Part shown: piece by piece, positions 44,386 through 56,694 of the stretch
Layout: each line of letters starts with the position of its first letter
Numbering within the stretch: the first letter of the stretch is position 1
Source: Aphidius gifuensis
Taxonomy: Eukaryota > Arthropoda > Insecta > Hymenoptera > Braconidae
Direction: 5' to 3'
NCBI RefSeq assembly: GCF_014905175.1
Contig: NC_057790.1
Location: 12,302,469-12,366,468, forward strand
Length of the DNA: 64,000 bases
Notes under the pieces: model-generated
Database searches by the model: none
The model's input: the letters and a program-made list of their open reading frames with translations, nothing else
What the model was told of the DNA's origin: nothing
Program-made: the position numbers and the translations under genes

Positions 44386-45004
44386 AATCAAACCCTAATT
44401 AATGATAATCATACTTGATTTTGAAAACTGAGTTACCGAACAACAGTTCAGCTCAACAGCTCACTTATCGTTTGAGACAATACAATTAACCATAGAACTC
44501 AACTGTACCGACATGATTTTCAGTCAAAATGCACAAAAGAAAATCATCCGAAAGAGAAAAAGTGTCTTTCGCACTATGTGTGCAAAAGAAATTGTGTTAC
44601 ATAGATAATATGTATATTATAATTTTTGTTCAAGCTAATAATTTATTCAGCGAATTAGCTGATTGAATATAATTATAAGTATCAATTTGATGTTGTTTCC
44701 AATTCAATTTTATTACAATAATTTTGCATTAATTATCGTTTAATTAACAATTCAAAACTGAAGAACAACAAATAGACTATTTTTATTGTCTTTTCCATAT
44801 TATTGTGATAAGAAAAAGTTGTGATTACAAAACTCGGAATTTAGAAATTTTGTTGAAAAGATTTTATTGAGTTAGGAATATTTTGACTTGGAAATGTGTG
44901 GTAACTAGATTCTGGGGATACATAATATTTGTTGTCGCGACTTTTCGTACATTGGAACCGGGAGACATTGCCGCAAGCCTATCATACACTAACACAACCG
45001 CACT

Positions 45005-45905
45005 CTCAGTACAACCAACCGTTTTTTTTTTTTTTTGCGGTTTTTCACGATTTACACATTTTTTTTAACTATTGAATAAATGTTTAAAAGAATAAACAGT
45101 TGATCAATTATATTTCAGGGATTGATAATAATAGATTATTATACAATAATTATTTCAAAAAACTATTGTTTTATCGAAAAAAAAAAAAATAAAAAATTCA
45201 TCTTTTTGAGGTTGGCAATGGCTCTCGGACCAATGTTTTAAACATAGGCTTTATCCCCTCTCCTATACCCCAAAATTTGGCCGAGGTAATCCCTTAGATA
45301 AGTTTATCGGCCGGGAAGACATGCACGTCTTCCTGCTTGCTTGCTTGCATAGGAATGAACCGAGCAGAAAAATAATTATAATATTTCTAGAAAAGAACTC
45401 CGTCAGCTGTCAGTCTGTCACATTTACATACTAAATATTAATTCTTGCAAAATATGAATGATACACACCTACGTCTTATGCACAATCTGCATATACATAA
45501 TTTGCAGTAAGAGGAATAAATAATGCATTTATTAGCATACTCGGTAGGTATTACACTTATTTTTTATTAAAGCAAACACATAACCTTTTGTTTTAGAATT
45601 CCTTTTAGAACTGTCCTTATTGATTGTACTAACATTAATATTGAAACGCTGTTATTTATTTATTGTTACAAATGTAGCTCGCTTAAATCACAGTGCACCA
45701 TGATGGTGAAGTACTCCATGTGCCAAAATAACAGGCATGATTTTTTTAAAGTCTTTTATTTCTGTTGCGATTAGGATGACATAAAACAAACCTGATGGAA
45801 CCTTAGCACTTGTACCACTTGGAAATGATGAATTTTATATACCCTAAAAAGTTAAAATGTGTTTCTTTCGTATCAACAAAAATAACAGTATGTTCTATTT
45901 GTTTT
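45005..45905. other. AT-rich DNA, nothing recognised
   Basis: No element termini or conserved frame; a poly-T run lies at about 45021. Confidence 0.3.
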
Positions 45906-46279
45906 GGGTGCATTCCTTTAATAAAAAAATTTTTTTCGTTTTGCAATTTTGCCCTGTAATACCGACTAAAAACTAAAAACAGAAACAACGACAAAAGTGA
46001 TAAATTTCTCTATGCAATATTCTAGGCTTTACAGTTTACGATAATGTGTGGTACGACCTATGTGACAATAACAAACAATCACAACAAGTCAATTATCTAT
46101 TTATTTCAGTTTGATATGAACATTGAACAGTTATTCATCTAATAATTGGAAGCCAAAAAAAATAATGTCATGTGCCAGTACTGCCACTACAAGAAACAGA
46201 TTTTTCTATAAAATTTCGGCCGGTATTACAAGGCGAAATTGCAAAACGAAAAAAAATTTTTTATTAAAGGAATGCACCC
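45906..46279. mobile_element. P-family MITE (GGGTGCATTCCTTTAAT termini)
   Basis: GGGTGCATTCCTTTAATAAA mirrors TTTATTAAAGGAATGCACCC. The interior has ATTTCGCCCTGTAATACCG-type sequence and CAGTACTGCCACTACA. Other copies at 40617 and 60947-61700. Confidence 0.8.
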
Positions 46280-46450
46280 TTTGTCAGTTTTACTTAATTT
46301 ATATCCTTAATTACATATTTTCTTTTGTATTTCTTGAATTAGGCTTTCATCATGGAATCAGGAATTTTGGAAATTTAATTAAAAGCAACGATTAAAGACT
46401 TACAACCATCAAAAAAATGGAAAAGTCTCTGAATCACCATAGTCAAGAAA

Positions 46451-47158
46451 GCACCTCTTTTGTGTATTTATTTTTTTTCACTTTCATGCGCATGATCATG
46501 CACATGCGCCTGTCATGCCAACTTGTTGAGAGAACAGTGGCGTTGAGCAAATAATTTCTCAAAAATAAGAATTAAAACATGGCTGATCCAGCCCCTCATG
46601 TTCTACGCTGTTGCAAACTGACTTTTTACTGACTGCGCATTTCATTGCGCATGCGCGAAAATAAACAGGAAAAGAAATACACAAAAGGTGCTTTCTTTTG
46701 GGTGTTTATTTTTTTTCCTGTTTATTTTTACGCATGCGCATTTAAATGCGCAGTCGGCAAAAAGTCAGATTGCAAAAGCGTAGGACATAAGGAGCTGGAT
46801 CAGCCATGTTTTAATTCTTATTTTTTGAGAATTATTTGTTTCGACGCCACTGCTCTCTCCTCAATTTCGCATGACATACGCATGTGCATGATCATGCGCA
46901 TTAAAGTAAAAAAAAAAAAATACACAAAAGAAAGCACCTATTGGCAGCGTTCTTTCGTCAATTTTTTTTTAGCGCATCACGACCACGCATTTGCGCAAAG
47001 GTGAAAAAGCACGTGAGTTTTCAAGTTCTTGTAAGTGTGTGTAACGCACACATATTTACTTCGAAAATTTTACTTGATTTCTCTACTTCTGCGCAACTGC
47101 GCGGTCAGAATGCGTGAAAAAAAACTGGCCAAAGAACGCAGTCAAAAGAAAGCACCTA
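46451..47158. mobile_element. Two D-family MITEs in tandem and a GGCAGCGTTC element
   Basis: D copies at about 46451-46695 (diverged) and 46687-46938 (intact ends). 46943-47158 begins GGCAGCGTTCTTTCGTCA and ends CCAAAGAACGCAGTC then AAAGAAAGCACCTA; the same left end occurs at 482. Confidence 0.7.
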
Positions 47159-47279
47159 ACTTTCTCTAAGCGTCACATGCGCGCGTCGTTTTGGTAAGCA
47201 CATGACAAGGAAAACGATAGAGTCTGCACCGTTGACCATGGAGGAAATCCACTTATTGTAGAGATAGGACGTTAGCAAG

Positions 47280-48480
47280 TATACATTGTAACGAAATTTA
47301 TCATTTCGCTGGTTCTCGAAATAAATAATTAACAAAAGAGCTCTAATTATTTATTTGCATGTCAACTGAATTGTTAACAATTAATAGGAGTTAATTGTTA
47401 ATAATTCTAAGGGTCACTGCATAGGCACTGTGGAGGGTCAAGTCTACTACGAGTGGTGTCAGTGTGGCACATGTTTCGTATATATTCGAGGTCCCGTAGT
47501 AGACTTGATACGTTAAACCTCGACCGGTGCTAGTTTTCCCCTCCATCCGTCGAAAAGACGAACTCTCCGAAGGCTACGGGCTGGATCGGATACCTATTCG
47601 TGTTGCGGGCTAGGAAAGCGTGCTGCGCATGTCCGGGACGATAGGTGGGAGAGCGCGCGAGTGGGGATTCAGAGGACTCACAGTAGCTTAGCACAGAACG
47701 CTATCGTTAGACGACACAACTTGTCTGGCTCTCGTACTGATCACCTTCTCTTGACTGGCTCTCTTGGTTCACTACTGGTCCTCTCGACATCGTTGGATCT
47801 CTCGTAAAGGTTCCCTAGGTATCAGACGTTAAGCCCTGGTGAAACTCTGTCCGGATTTCCAATGGCAGACTAATACTAATGATCACGCTATATGGTTCTC
47901 TCATTATAATAATAATAAATATTATATTCTCGCTACAAAATGTGTATGTGTGAGTTCACGAATGGATCGCTGTAAATAATAACAATAATAATAATGTTGA
48001 GATATATTATTATTGCAAAGGCGACGTATGTGTAAAACCTGGTCACGGATGGATCGCTGTATGGTTCCCTATACAAAATACTCATTTCATATGTAGAATA
48101 TTTGCTCCTACACTTATGATACTTGTGACGTCAGTATTTTGCTGTAGTATAGTCGCAATATAATGTAATATAGGCGTATGCAACACACTATACTTGGTTC
48201 ACGATAGTTCCCTCAGGTTTGGTTACGTATTTCATAGTCCGATCAGGTGGACCGCGCCCCTCTACCATTTCTAAGACTGAGTTAGGTTCTCGTATTTTGT
48301 TCTCGTTACTCCTACGGCTGTTGGCTTCCGAGATAACCAACATGGCTCCCCCCGGTGATTTAGAGGAGGATGGTGAGAAATCCTCGTTGTTAACCTTGGC
48401 CGATAGTTCTCGCCGTGCAGGTCAGAAAATCGGTTACAACATATATCAGGGGTATAGCACTGCGTGTATTTGGTAGGGGC
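47280..48480. mobile_element. GC-richer island, possible solo LTR or retroelement remnant
   Basis: About 1.2 kb of visibly higher GC than its surroundings, starting near TGTAACGAAATTTATC and containing GATGGATCGCTGTA-type direct repeats (CGAATGGATCGCTGTAAAT, CGGATGGATCGCTGTATGG) and a TATATA at 47480. No reverse transcriptase, gag or paired LTR is present. The LTR idea rests only on composition and the TGTAACG start. Confidence 0.3.
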
Positions 48481-48639
48481 TTATTTTTTGTAACCAGTGG
48501 ACCGTACATTAACGCAGAAGAGCAATTTTCGTCGTAGAAAGACACAGAGAATGAGACAGACAGACAGATAAAACAAGACGATATATACTTTCTACAAGAC
48601 CGACTTTTCAATAACTATTTTACCTACATTTCATTTATC

Positions 48640-50290
48640 GGCATTTTTTGAACTTATGAAAATTAATTGAATTTTCTATGCTTCTAATAATTTATAAAAA
48701 CAAACAAAAAATTATAAAAAAAATGGAAACTAAAGAAAGGATGTTGTTTACATATTAATTTATAAAAATTTAATTTTGCCAAAGAAATAAACAAGTACGC
48801 AACATGCATTCCTTAGCTACTATTTTTCCCATAGCTTTTTATTTATTCAAATTAACAAAAAGCTATAGGAAAAATGGTAGCTAAGGAAAGGAAGTTGTCA
48901 CATGTTAATTTCTACGAAATTAATTTTGCCAAAGAAATTAACATGCAGGCAACATCCTTTCCTTAGCTAATATTTTTTCCATAGCTTTTTATTTATTTAA
49001 ATAAATAAATGGTCATAGGGATAATGGTAGCTAAGGAAAGGATGTTGCCTGCATGTTAATTTCTTTGGCAAAATTAATTTCGTAGAAATTAACATGTGAC
49101 AACATCTTTTCCTTAGCTACCATTTTTCCTATGACCATTTATTTATTTAAATAAATAAAAAGCTATGGGAAAAATATTAGCAATATTTTTATTTCAGCAA
49201 TTTGTCAATATTTTTTTACTTATTTAATTTCAAAATTTTAAATTCTAAAATTTTATGACAAGTTTGTGATTGAAATTGGATTGAAATAAAAATATAAATT
49301 ATGCTTTCTTTAATATTATTTCAATTTATTTGACGAAATCTGCTTTCGAGCTGGTAATGTAGAATTGAGACCGATATTGTAGAAAATAAATGGGATTGTC
49401 ATTTGATATTAAAATAACTAGACCTTGTCTGCTGAATCGGGAGGAACTAGACTGCCAAATGAGCCCCTACCGAAATACACGTAGTGCTATACCCAGCAGT
49501 GTTGGGTAGGTAAGATACCATGTAAGATACCGCATCTTACATCATCGGTTTCATACATCGAGGTATCTTACATTGCGTTCCCAGCGCCTTCTACGAATAA
49601 AAGTGGAACCTTCGCGCTACAATTTTTTTTTATTCGATAAATACATGTAATTCATTTATTAAATAAATAAAAATTAAACATAGTAGTTAGGAAAAGATGT
49701 AGCTAAGGAATTAATGTTGCTTGAAGAAGAATTTTTTTGGCAACTGTAATTCCTTAGCTCCATCTTTTCCTTAGCTACTATTTTTCCTTGGGATTTTTAT
49801 TTATTTAAAAAATTAGTTATTTAAAATTAAAGCAACATTAATTCCTCAAATCATAATTTTTTGGCAACATTAATTTCTTAGCTACATCTTTTTTTTAGCT
49901 ACTGCTTTTCCTTGGACATTTTAATTTATTTAATAAATAAAATTACATGCATTTTATTTTTTAAATAAATAAAAATCCCAAGGAAAAATAATAGCTGAGG
50001 AAAAGATGGAGCTAAGGAATTACAGTTGCCAAAGAAATTCTTTTTTAAGCAACATTAATTCCTTAGCTACATCTTTTCTTTAGCTACTGCTTTTTCTTGG
50101 ACATTTCCATCTTTTAAAAATAAAATGACATGTATATCATTTATTTAATAAATAGAAAATGTCCGAGGAAAAGCAGTAGCTAAGGAAAGGATGGAGCTAA
50201 AAAATTAATGTTGCCAAAAAATTATGTTTCAAGCAACATTAATTCCTTAAAACTGGTTTTCCTTGATATTATATATATTTATATAACAAA
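48640..50290. mobile_element. Runs of T-family palindromic MITEs
   Basis: Repeated opposed blocks of AGCTAAGGAAAGGATGTTG with TTATTTATTTAAATAAATAA junctions at 48655-49190, and a second set at 49640-50260 following a GGTAAGATACC terminus at 49498. 49190-49497 is AT-rich. Confidence 0.65.
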
Positions 50291-50310
50291 TAAATTACAT
50301 GTACCAATAT

Positions 50311-50550
50311 GGCTTGAGGACAGGGCGGCCAAATCTTGTTCATCAGAGTGGTAGAACTGCACGAAATAAAAAGTCCCTAAAAATACAATGTAGAGGGTGT
50401 TTAAAAATCACTAAGCGGGCGTTTTACAGCGCGAAACATTTGACCGAAAATATTTTTATTCAAAACTTTAGCCAATTGAAGAGTGTAAAAGTACCAATTA
50501 ATTTGCATCAACTGATAGAAATCATAAAAATGTCAATGATTTACTTATAA
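50311..50550 (+). pseudogene. Possible DEAD-box helicase C-terminal fragment
   Basis: An open block reads LVHQSGRTARNKKSL, close to the helicase motif VI VHRSGRTAR, followed by about 50 residues ending VPINLHQLIEIIKMSMIYL. No other helicase motif is present. With one short motif this could be chance, but it lies among other gene fragments. Confidence 0.25.
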
Positions 50551-51122
50551 CATAAGAAATTTCAAAGAATTGTATTAAATTATTACCTTTTTTTAAACTT
50601 ATTTATAAATATTAAAAATAATTATAAAACATTTCTATTGTAATTATAGTTGTATGAAAAATAAATCATCAACCAATTTGATATAATAAATTTTTTTAAT
50701 TAGACATCACATTGATGAAAAGAAACCAAAAGCAAATTCCAACTATTATCATTTGAATGATATTATTGGCTGAACGAATAAAATACGATTACGAAGTGAT
50801 AGCGAGTGTGACATCCTTTTTTATTGAATTTAATTGGTTAATGAATTCTTGATACGAAATTATTATTGAGAATCCTATTTTAATGGAATAATAATGCTTT
50901 CTAGGATGAATTATTATGGAATCAGATATATATGCAGTAAAGAAATGTCACAAAACTAATTAACGCTCGTATGTTAATTTCGCGTAGAATCATTTATATA
51001 CTACGCACATAAGTCATAATCAGTTTTCTTGTAATTAATAAACCATTGAATAAAAGAAGCTACAGGTATTGCGAATTAGAGAATCTGTAAGTTTTTTAAT
51101 GACGATTTTTTACAGTTGGGAA
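50551..51122. other. AT-rich DNA, nothing recognised
   Basis: No coding frame or repeat termini noted. Confidence 0.3.
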
Positions 51123-51126
51123 TTAA

Positions 51127-51601
51127 GGGATTACCATTACCAATCAAAAACGCAGATAGAGCCTTGAAATTTTTTGAGCAGATTAATGAAATAATAATAC
51201 ATACGCTCAAATTTTTTGATAATTTTCTTGTAGCTAATTACTTAGTAATTAATTACTAAAGTAGGCTACTTTTTTGAAGGTTATACATAGGTTCTTATGG
51301 AGAGTCCGGTTTAGTTTTTAGAAACCTGGTTAGCCATTTTATGGAAAACGCAGATAGCTTTTTCAAAAACTACAGATAGATAGAGGAAACAATAAGGAAA
51401 GTTTTGATATAAAAATTAATAAGGCTTTGAGACCTTTTTATTTTACAATAAATAAAAATAAATTTTTGTCTTTGTCTAAATACTCAAGTTGAAGTGAGAA
51501 ACAAGATTTTCTTTTTCTTTTTTATCTCGTTCGCACTCATAGAAATATTATGTTTCTAAATTTCATACGCAAGAGGTCTCTAGATATGCAGGGGTAATCC
51601 C
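51127..51601. mobile_element. TTAA-flanked element E3 (GGGATTACC termini), 475 bp
   Basis: TTAA at 51123-51126 and 51602-51605. GGGATTACC and GGTAATCCC are inverted termini. The interior has ATAGGTTCTTATGGAGA and a tail with TTCGCACTCATAGAAATATT and AAGAGGTCTCTAG, shared with E1. Confidence 0.87.
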
Positions 51602-51605
51602 TTAA

Positions 51606-52461
51606 TTTAATTCTTAATCTAAATGTGGCGAATGCATTTGGCTATATTAATTATGCGAAGTCATTTAATGTGGATAATGTTAGGTATTCAGAAAGACACA
51701 ATTAGCAAACAGAACAATTATTATTACTTTGCTCAGGACATAAATTAATCAATGCTTACATTAGTATTTTACAAGCATGTTCTATCGAAATCAAAAGCGA
51801 GATTTTTATGATTTGTTCGACACAACGCGGTAGGTAAAGAAGATACCAACTGAAGGAAGAACTTTTGTTGGTAAGATAGAAGTTTAAACATGAAAATTTA
51901 AATATTAATTTGAGATTGATCAAAAAGATTGTACATTTTAAGAATATAGTAAACATATATTGGAAATTAAATTAAAAATATAGAGAGCAGTATTTAATTA
52001 ATTGAAAATCATAATATGGATAAAGAAAAAAAAGAGAGAGGCATTGTTATTACAAATTAAAATTATATGATGTTTAAAAGAAAAAAAAATTCTTTCTCGT
52101 GTTGATAATAATTAACACATACATGAAAAACTAAAAATAATAATAGTTTTTGAAAATATTGAAACATCTTTTATTCTAAAAAATTATTAACTTTAATAAT
52201 TTTAACTCTGATTTTGTTTTTCAATGATTATTTATTTAATTAAAATTTATTTATTCATTAATTAACTGACCTAATAATATATGATTAATATTAAGAACGC
52301 ATGCGTTGTTTTCAAGGTGATAAAACTCAAAATACTGACTTCACTTGCTTTTTTAAAACACATAAAAAAAAGAACAGCACGATATTTTTTTCTTTTCATT
52401 TATATTGTTCATATATTTTATTAATAATTAAAAAATAATATGAGTGACAGTGAATTTTATT
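51606..52461. other. AT-rich DNA before the B9D1 fragment
   Basis: No element termini or conserved frame recognised. Confidence 0.3.
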
Positions 52462-53440
52462 GATGCACAATTGAGTGCGGTGAATTTTATGATGTTAATA
52501 ATGTTGCAAATATGGATATCATTTTAGTTCTGATTGGAGCATTGTTGCGGTAAGAAGTAATAGAATAATTTGAATTAATTAAATTATTAACTTATAACAA
52601 GTGTAAATTTTTAACAATTGTTATTTTTTTAAAGGAAATTGGAGGAAGGTCTGACACAAATGTGTGAATGTCTCAATGTTATACGTCGTTTGGCAACTTG
52701 GAATTTTCCCCTAAATATATCTTTCAAATCAACTGCAACCTCTCATGGCTGTAAGCAATAACAATAAATATATTATAAAACTTATTAACAGATAGAGTTT
52801 TTTTTAATGTATACATATTTATTTTATTATAACAATTTAAAAAAGAGCCACAGCTTGTGTTGTCAATTTATGGTCTTGATGTATTTGGTCATGATGTTAT
52901 CCAAGGACACGGAGTTTGTCGGGTTCCATTATCATCTGGTCGTCATGAAAAAAAGTAATAATAAAGATAAATATATTATTTTTTTATTGTATTTTAGTAA
53001 TACGATAAATTATATATGTTATTTTATTTTTAAATGATTTTTGAAGTTGGAATTTATGTACCTGAATTATCATCATATCTATACAGCAATTTGCTGCATT
53101 GATTTCAGACAGAAGACCTGAATTAATTGATCCACAAATACTTGCTTCTGCTGATGGAAGAGAATGTAATTTATGAATTTAATAATATTCATTTGTAGAA
53201 TTTTTTTTTTTCTTTAAATATTTGAAAATGCAATTTTATTTTAAACAATAATTATTGGTAAAATATGTTTTATAATAATGTGACTTTGTCAATTGGATTG
53301 AGCTACTTGATTATATGTTTAATTTATTGATATTTTTTATTTATTTTTAGTGACAAGAATGAAGGGCCAAGGTACACTTACAATTACCTTTAATGTTGTG
53401 TTAAAAGATTTTTTTTAAATGGGATATGATAACAGTGAAA
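52462..53440 (+). pseudogene. B9D1: B9D1 (transition-zone B9-domain protein) unprocessed pseudogene
   Basis: Five exon-like blocks with splice signals: about 52462-52549, 52635-52750, 52848-52954, 53044-53165, 53351-53440. They read IECGEFYDVNNVAN; LEEGLTQM and TWNFPLNISFKST; PQLVLSIYGLDVFGHDV and CRVPLSSGRHEKK; FEVGIYVPELSSYL and ALISDRRPELIDPQILASAD; TRMKGQGTLTITFNVVLKDF, a clear B9D1 series. B9D1 works in the MKS module of the ciliary transition zone. Breaks: a frameshift in block 1 (before HFSSDWSIVA), a lost Trp codon at the block 3 acceptor, a frameshift in block 4 after SSYL, and another after KDFF before MGYD. Introns persist, so it arose by DNA duplication, not retrocopy. I see no flanking inverted repeat. 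Confidence 0.8.
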
Positions 53441-53739
53441 AACGTAATGAACAATCATTTCAATTTACTTAATAATTAATTATAAATTATTGTGAAAATA
53501 TGTTATGTATCCATACAATTTTTGAATGATCATTAAAAATAATTCATTACTTTCACAATATGAATTGAAAGCGTCATAAATTAGGTAAATTAATTTTTAA
53601 AAAATTTATAAATATTTATTAACATGAATAAAATAATTAAAACAAAGAAATTAAATTTATTATATTTTTAATTTGAAGAAAATCAAGATTTATTTGTAAT
53701 AGCTTGATTAAATAAAAATTCACAATTTCAATGAAATAA

Positions 53740-54070
53740 AGAAAAAAATAGATCCTTAGCTACATCTTTTCCTTAGCTACTGCTTTTTCTTGGACATTTG
53801 TATTTTAAAAAAATAAATTTACATGTATTTTATTTATAAAATAAATAAAAAATCCCAAGGAAAAGCAGTAGCTAAGGAAAAGATGTAGCGAAGGAATTGA
53901 GGTTGTCAAAGGATTCTGTTTTAAGGGAATATATTTGCTTGAAAAATTATTCTTTGGCATCCTCAATTAGTCAATTCCTTACCTACATCTTTTTCTTAGC
54001 TTTAGCTTATCCCTGGGATTTTTATTTATCAAATAAATTACGTGTATTCCGTTTGTTAAATCAATAACTG
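53740..54070. mobile_element. T-family palindromic MITE
   Basis: CTTAGCTACATCTTTTCCTT and CCAAGGAAAAGCAGTAGC blocks in opposed order. Confidence 0.7.
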
Positions 54071-54160
54071 CCTCAAGTAAACTTCAAGGTTCTTTGATTT
54101 CTATTTTTTTAACAAATAAAATACACGCGATTCATCTTCATTTTCGTTACCAATTTGAGT

Positions 54161-54546
54161 GGCAACTTTTACCCGAAATAAATGTAAACGTTAAAATACA
54201 ATTTCATTAGGTTAAATTTACAATTTTTTTGGTAAATTCTAAATTTTTTATAGTAAGTCTTACTTTTTCATTTTGTTAAAAATAAATTACCATCTAATCA
54301 GGCGAAATTTACCTCTATAAATGCACAAGTTACTTTTCAAAAATGTAAAACAAAATTCATTATTTTATCAGGTAAAATTCGCATGTTTAGAGGTAAATTT
54401 CGCCTGATTAATTTGTCATATATTTTTTACAAAATAAAAGAGTAAGATTTGCTTTTAAAAAATTGAAAATTGACCTCATAAATTGCAAAATTTACCGAAT
54501 AAAATAGTTTTTTTAGTTTTACCTTTTTTTCGGGTAAAAGTTGCAT
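54161..54546. mobile_element. Element with GCAACTTTTACCCGAAA termini and GGTAAATT core
   Basis: GGCAACTTTTACCCGAAA mirrors TTTCGGGTAAAAGTTGCA. The interior is dense with TTTACC/GGTAAA words, including AGGCGAAATTTACCTC opposed to GAGGTAAATTTCGCCT. Comparable in design to the CCCTGGT elements but with other ends. Confidence 0.65.
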
Positions 54547-54615
54547 TTTTTTTGCCTGGCGTCCCCCAATCGTACACAAAAAAGGTAAAACCTACCAATT
54601 ATTTTTCTCCGTGTA

Positions 54616-55266
54616 GAACAAAGTGTATTATCAAATGAAACGAAAATAGAAGAACAATTAAAAAAATTTTAACAATTACAGCAATTAATTAATGATAATC
54701 AGGATAAATTTAATTATGTCAATACAATTGGACAAGAATTATTAATGAAATTTAATGATGATGAACAATTTGATATATTAAAAAATGAACTTGAAGATTT
54801 AATTAAAAAATGGAATGATATACCAATAATATTAGATGAAAGACAACAAAAATTAAACTTTGATATACAGCTATTAAAAGAATTTAACGATGTCAACTTG
54901 ATAATCTTGATGAATGACTAAATAAAACATTAAAATATTTAATCGAAATATCATTAAATGATAAATTAATAAAAGATGTTGAAACAACAGAATGTAAACT
55001 TGAACAAATAAATTCAACGACAAATGATATATCAAAAACAAAACCAAGAATTGAAAATCTTCAAATATTGATTGAATTTTCAATAATATTAAATGATAAA
55101 TTAGAAAATATATTTCTTAAGCAACATGAGTGTCACAAATTCAAAAAACATTTAGGAAGCTGCATTAAAAAAAAACGACGAAATTGTTAATGGTATGAAA
55201 GATTTTACAAGATGGTTGTCAACACTTCGATTTATATTTGATTATTATGAAGGAAAAAGGAACTAA
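54616..55266 (+). pseudogene. Spectrin-repeat protein fragment, decayed
   Basis: The plus frame reads LQQLINDNQDKFNYVNTIGQ and ELLMKFNDDEQFDILKNEL, then DLIKKWNDIPIILDERQQKL, the spacing of G-x-x-L-L and W...R-x-x-L in spectrin repeats of giant linkers (nesprin/Msp-300, dystrophin or plakin type). A frameshift near 54895 leads to DNLDEWLNKTLKYLIEI-like sequence, and another near 55155 to DEIVNGMKDFTRWLSTLRF. At least one in-frame stop. The parent gene cannot be named. Confidence 0.55.
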
Positions 55267-55483
55267 TAAATAATTTTACAATTTATTATTCAATATCAAT
55301 TCGAATTTTATTTAAAATTTTAAATTTAAAAAAAAAATAATAATCTAACTTGTTTATAAATCTCCTATAATTTAAATGTACAATTTTCATTACAGACAAA
55401 AAAAAAAAAAAAATATGTATTAAATTACACGAATAAAATTTAAAAAAAAATTATCTACGGATTATTATGATAACTATATTTTT

Positions 55484-55662
55484 TTTCTAATTAAAATTCC
55501 TATAGTTACTTCATATTCATTTGTATTTTGTCCAGAATTGACCATTCAAAGAATTCCACTTCCTGGATGGAGTAAATTTTGTTTTTTTTTTCATCTTTAA
55601 AAAATTTATTCCAAATTAATCTACCACCATTGCCAGTATTCGTTAGACCACCACCTTGAATC
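55484..55662 (-). pseudogene. Cyclophilin-type peptidyl-prolyl isomerase fragment
   Basis: On the minus strand, after a TTTTTTTATAG acceptor, IQGGGLTNTGNGGRLIWNKF and FKDE correspond to IQGGDxTxTGxGGxSIWxxxFxDE of cyclophilins. In a shifted frame HPGSGIL and MVNSGQNTN match the HxGxGILSMANSGPNTN core. The FITLG strand is absent or destroyed. Two frameshifts make it non-functional. Resembles the PPIL/PPWD1 class more than cyclophilin A. Confidence 0.55.
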
Positions 55663-55669
55663 TATAAAA

Positions 55670-56690
55670 AAACAAGAAAAAAAAATACTTTTCAATTTGT
55701 AATATTATATCGAATGTATATTCAAATTTTTTTTTTATCAATATGCTTTTTTACTCCAGTTGATAAAGTAGGAATTTACGAATCAATATATCCGTCGGAC
55801 AAATCAACATTTTATAGCTTTTGTTAGTTTGTCATTTCGTAGATTTGATTTTATTGGTAATTGGCCTTTTTAAAATGATTCGAATTACATAATCTATATA
55901 TGTTATGCAATAGAAGTAAATAAAAAAAATGTTAAGACTGTGTAGTGCAAATTAAAATTCACACTTTACATTAGTACACTCATATTCGATCACTTTAATG
56001 ACTCTTTCTGTTAAAATACATTCGGAATCTTTAAGAGAATTGATCCTTACCCTCGGAAAACTTTTCATGAAAAATTTCTAATTACTACGAATTATGAATG
56101 TTTATTTATAGAACAATTCAAAAACAGTAATTTATTAAAAATCTTTTCGTATGGAATATAAATTTCGAAATTACCCTGATAATAAATTTGATGTTACTAT
56201 GTATATTATTTATTGAATTTAAGTTTGTTTTCAAAGACTAGCATTTTTAGTTAAAACAATTGCATACATAATTTGATTACATATTTAATCGCAAAATACA
56301 TTGTTGACAATTGAAGTTTTTGAAAAATCATAGATTGTCAAATTCAACTGAAACACGCAAAAAATGTATTACTTCAACAGTGGATTTTAATCCCATTAAT
56401 TCCATTATATTATTTGACATTTTTTTTAAAGAAAGAGCTTAAAGTTTCAACAAAATAATCACATCATATAAAACTTTATTATCAAGATTTCCCAAGTTCT
56501 TATAATAAAAAATTTGAAGCTCTTGAACTAGGTTTTTTTTTTTGTTATGATATCACATCTTTTTGTAAAGTTTTAATAATAATATATTTTTTCTCACACG
56601 TTGACGAATTTATTTATTATTTATTCTCTTGAAGTTTTATGAGGAGGGTAATCTGTGACGTCACATTGTGTATTAGCTTTTAGCATAAGC
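55670..56690. other. AT-rich DNA, nothing recognised
   Basis: No repeat termini or coding frame noted. Confidence 0.3.
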
Positions 56691-56694
56691 TTCT

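Larger units (their letters stand above)
41619..44980. mobile_element. Pack-type element: long inverted repeats enclosing two host-gene fragments
   Basis: The left arm 41619-42090 mirrors 44513-44980 with few differences (GGCTTGCGGCAATGTCTC, TTCCAATGTACGAAAAGTCG, GTGCGAAAGACACTTTTTCT, GATTTTCAGTCAAAATGCAC). Between the arms lie FN3-like sequence on the minus strand and a HEATR5B-like fragment on the plus strand. No transposase is visible. Long terminal inverted repeats with captured exons and introns recall Pack-MULE or Pack-TIR elements. Exact outer ends and the target duplication were not resolved. Confidence 0.65.
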
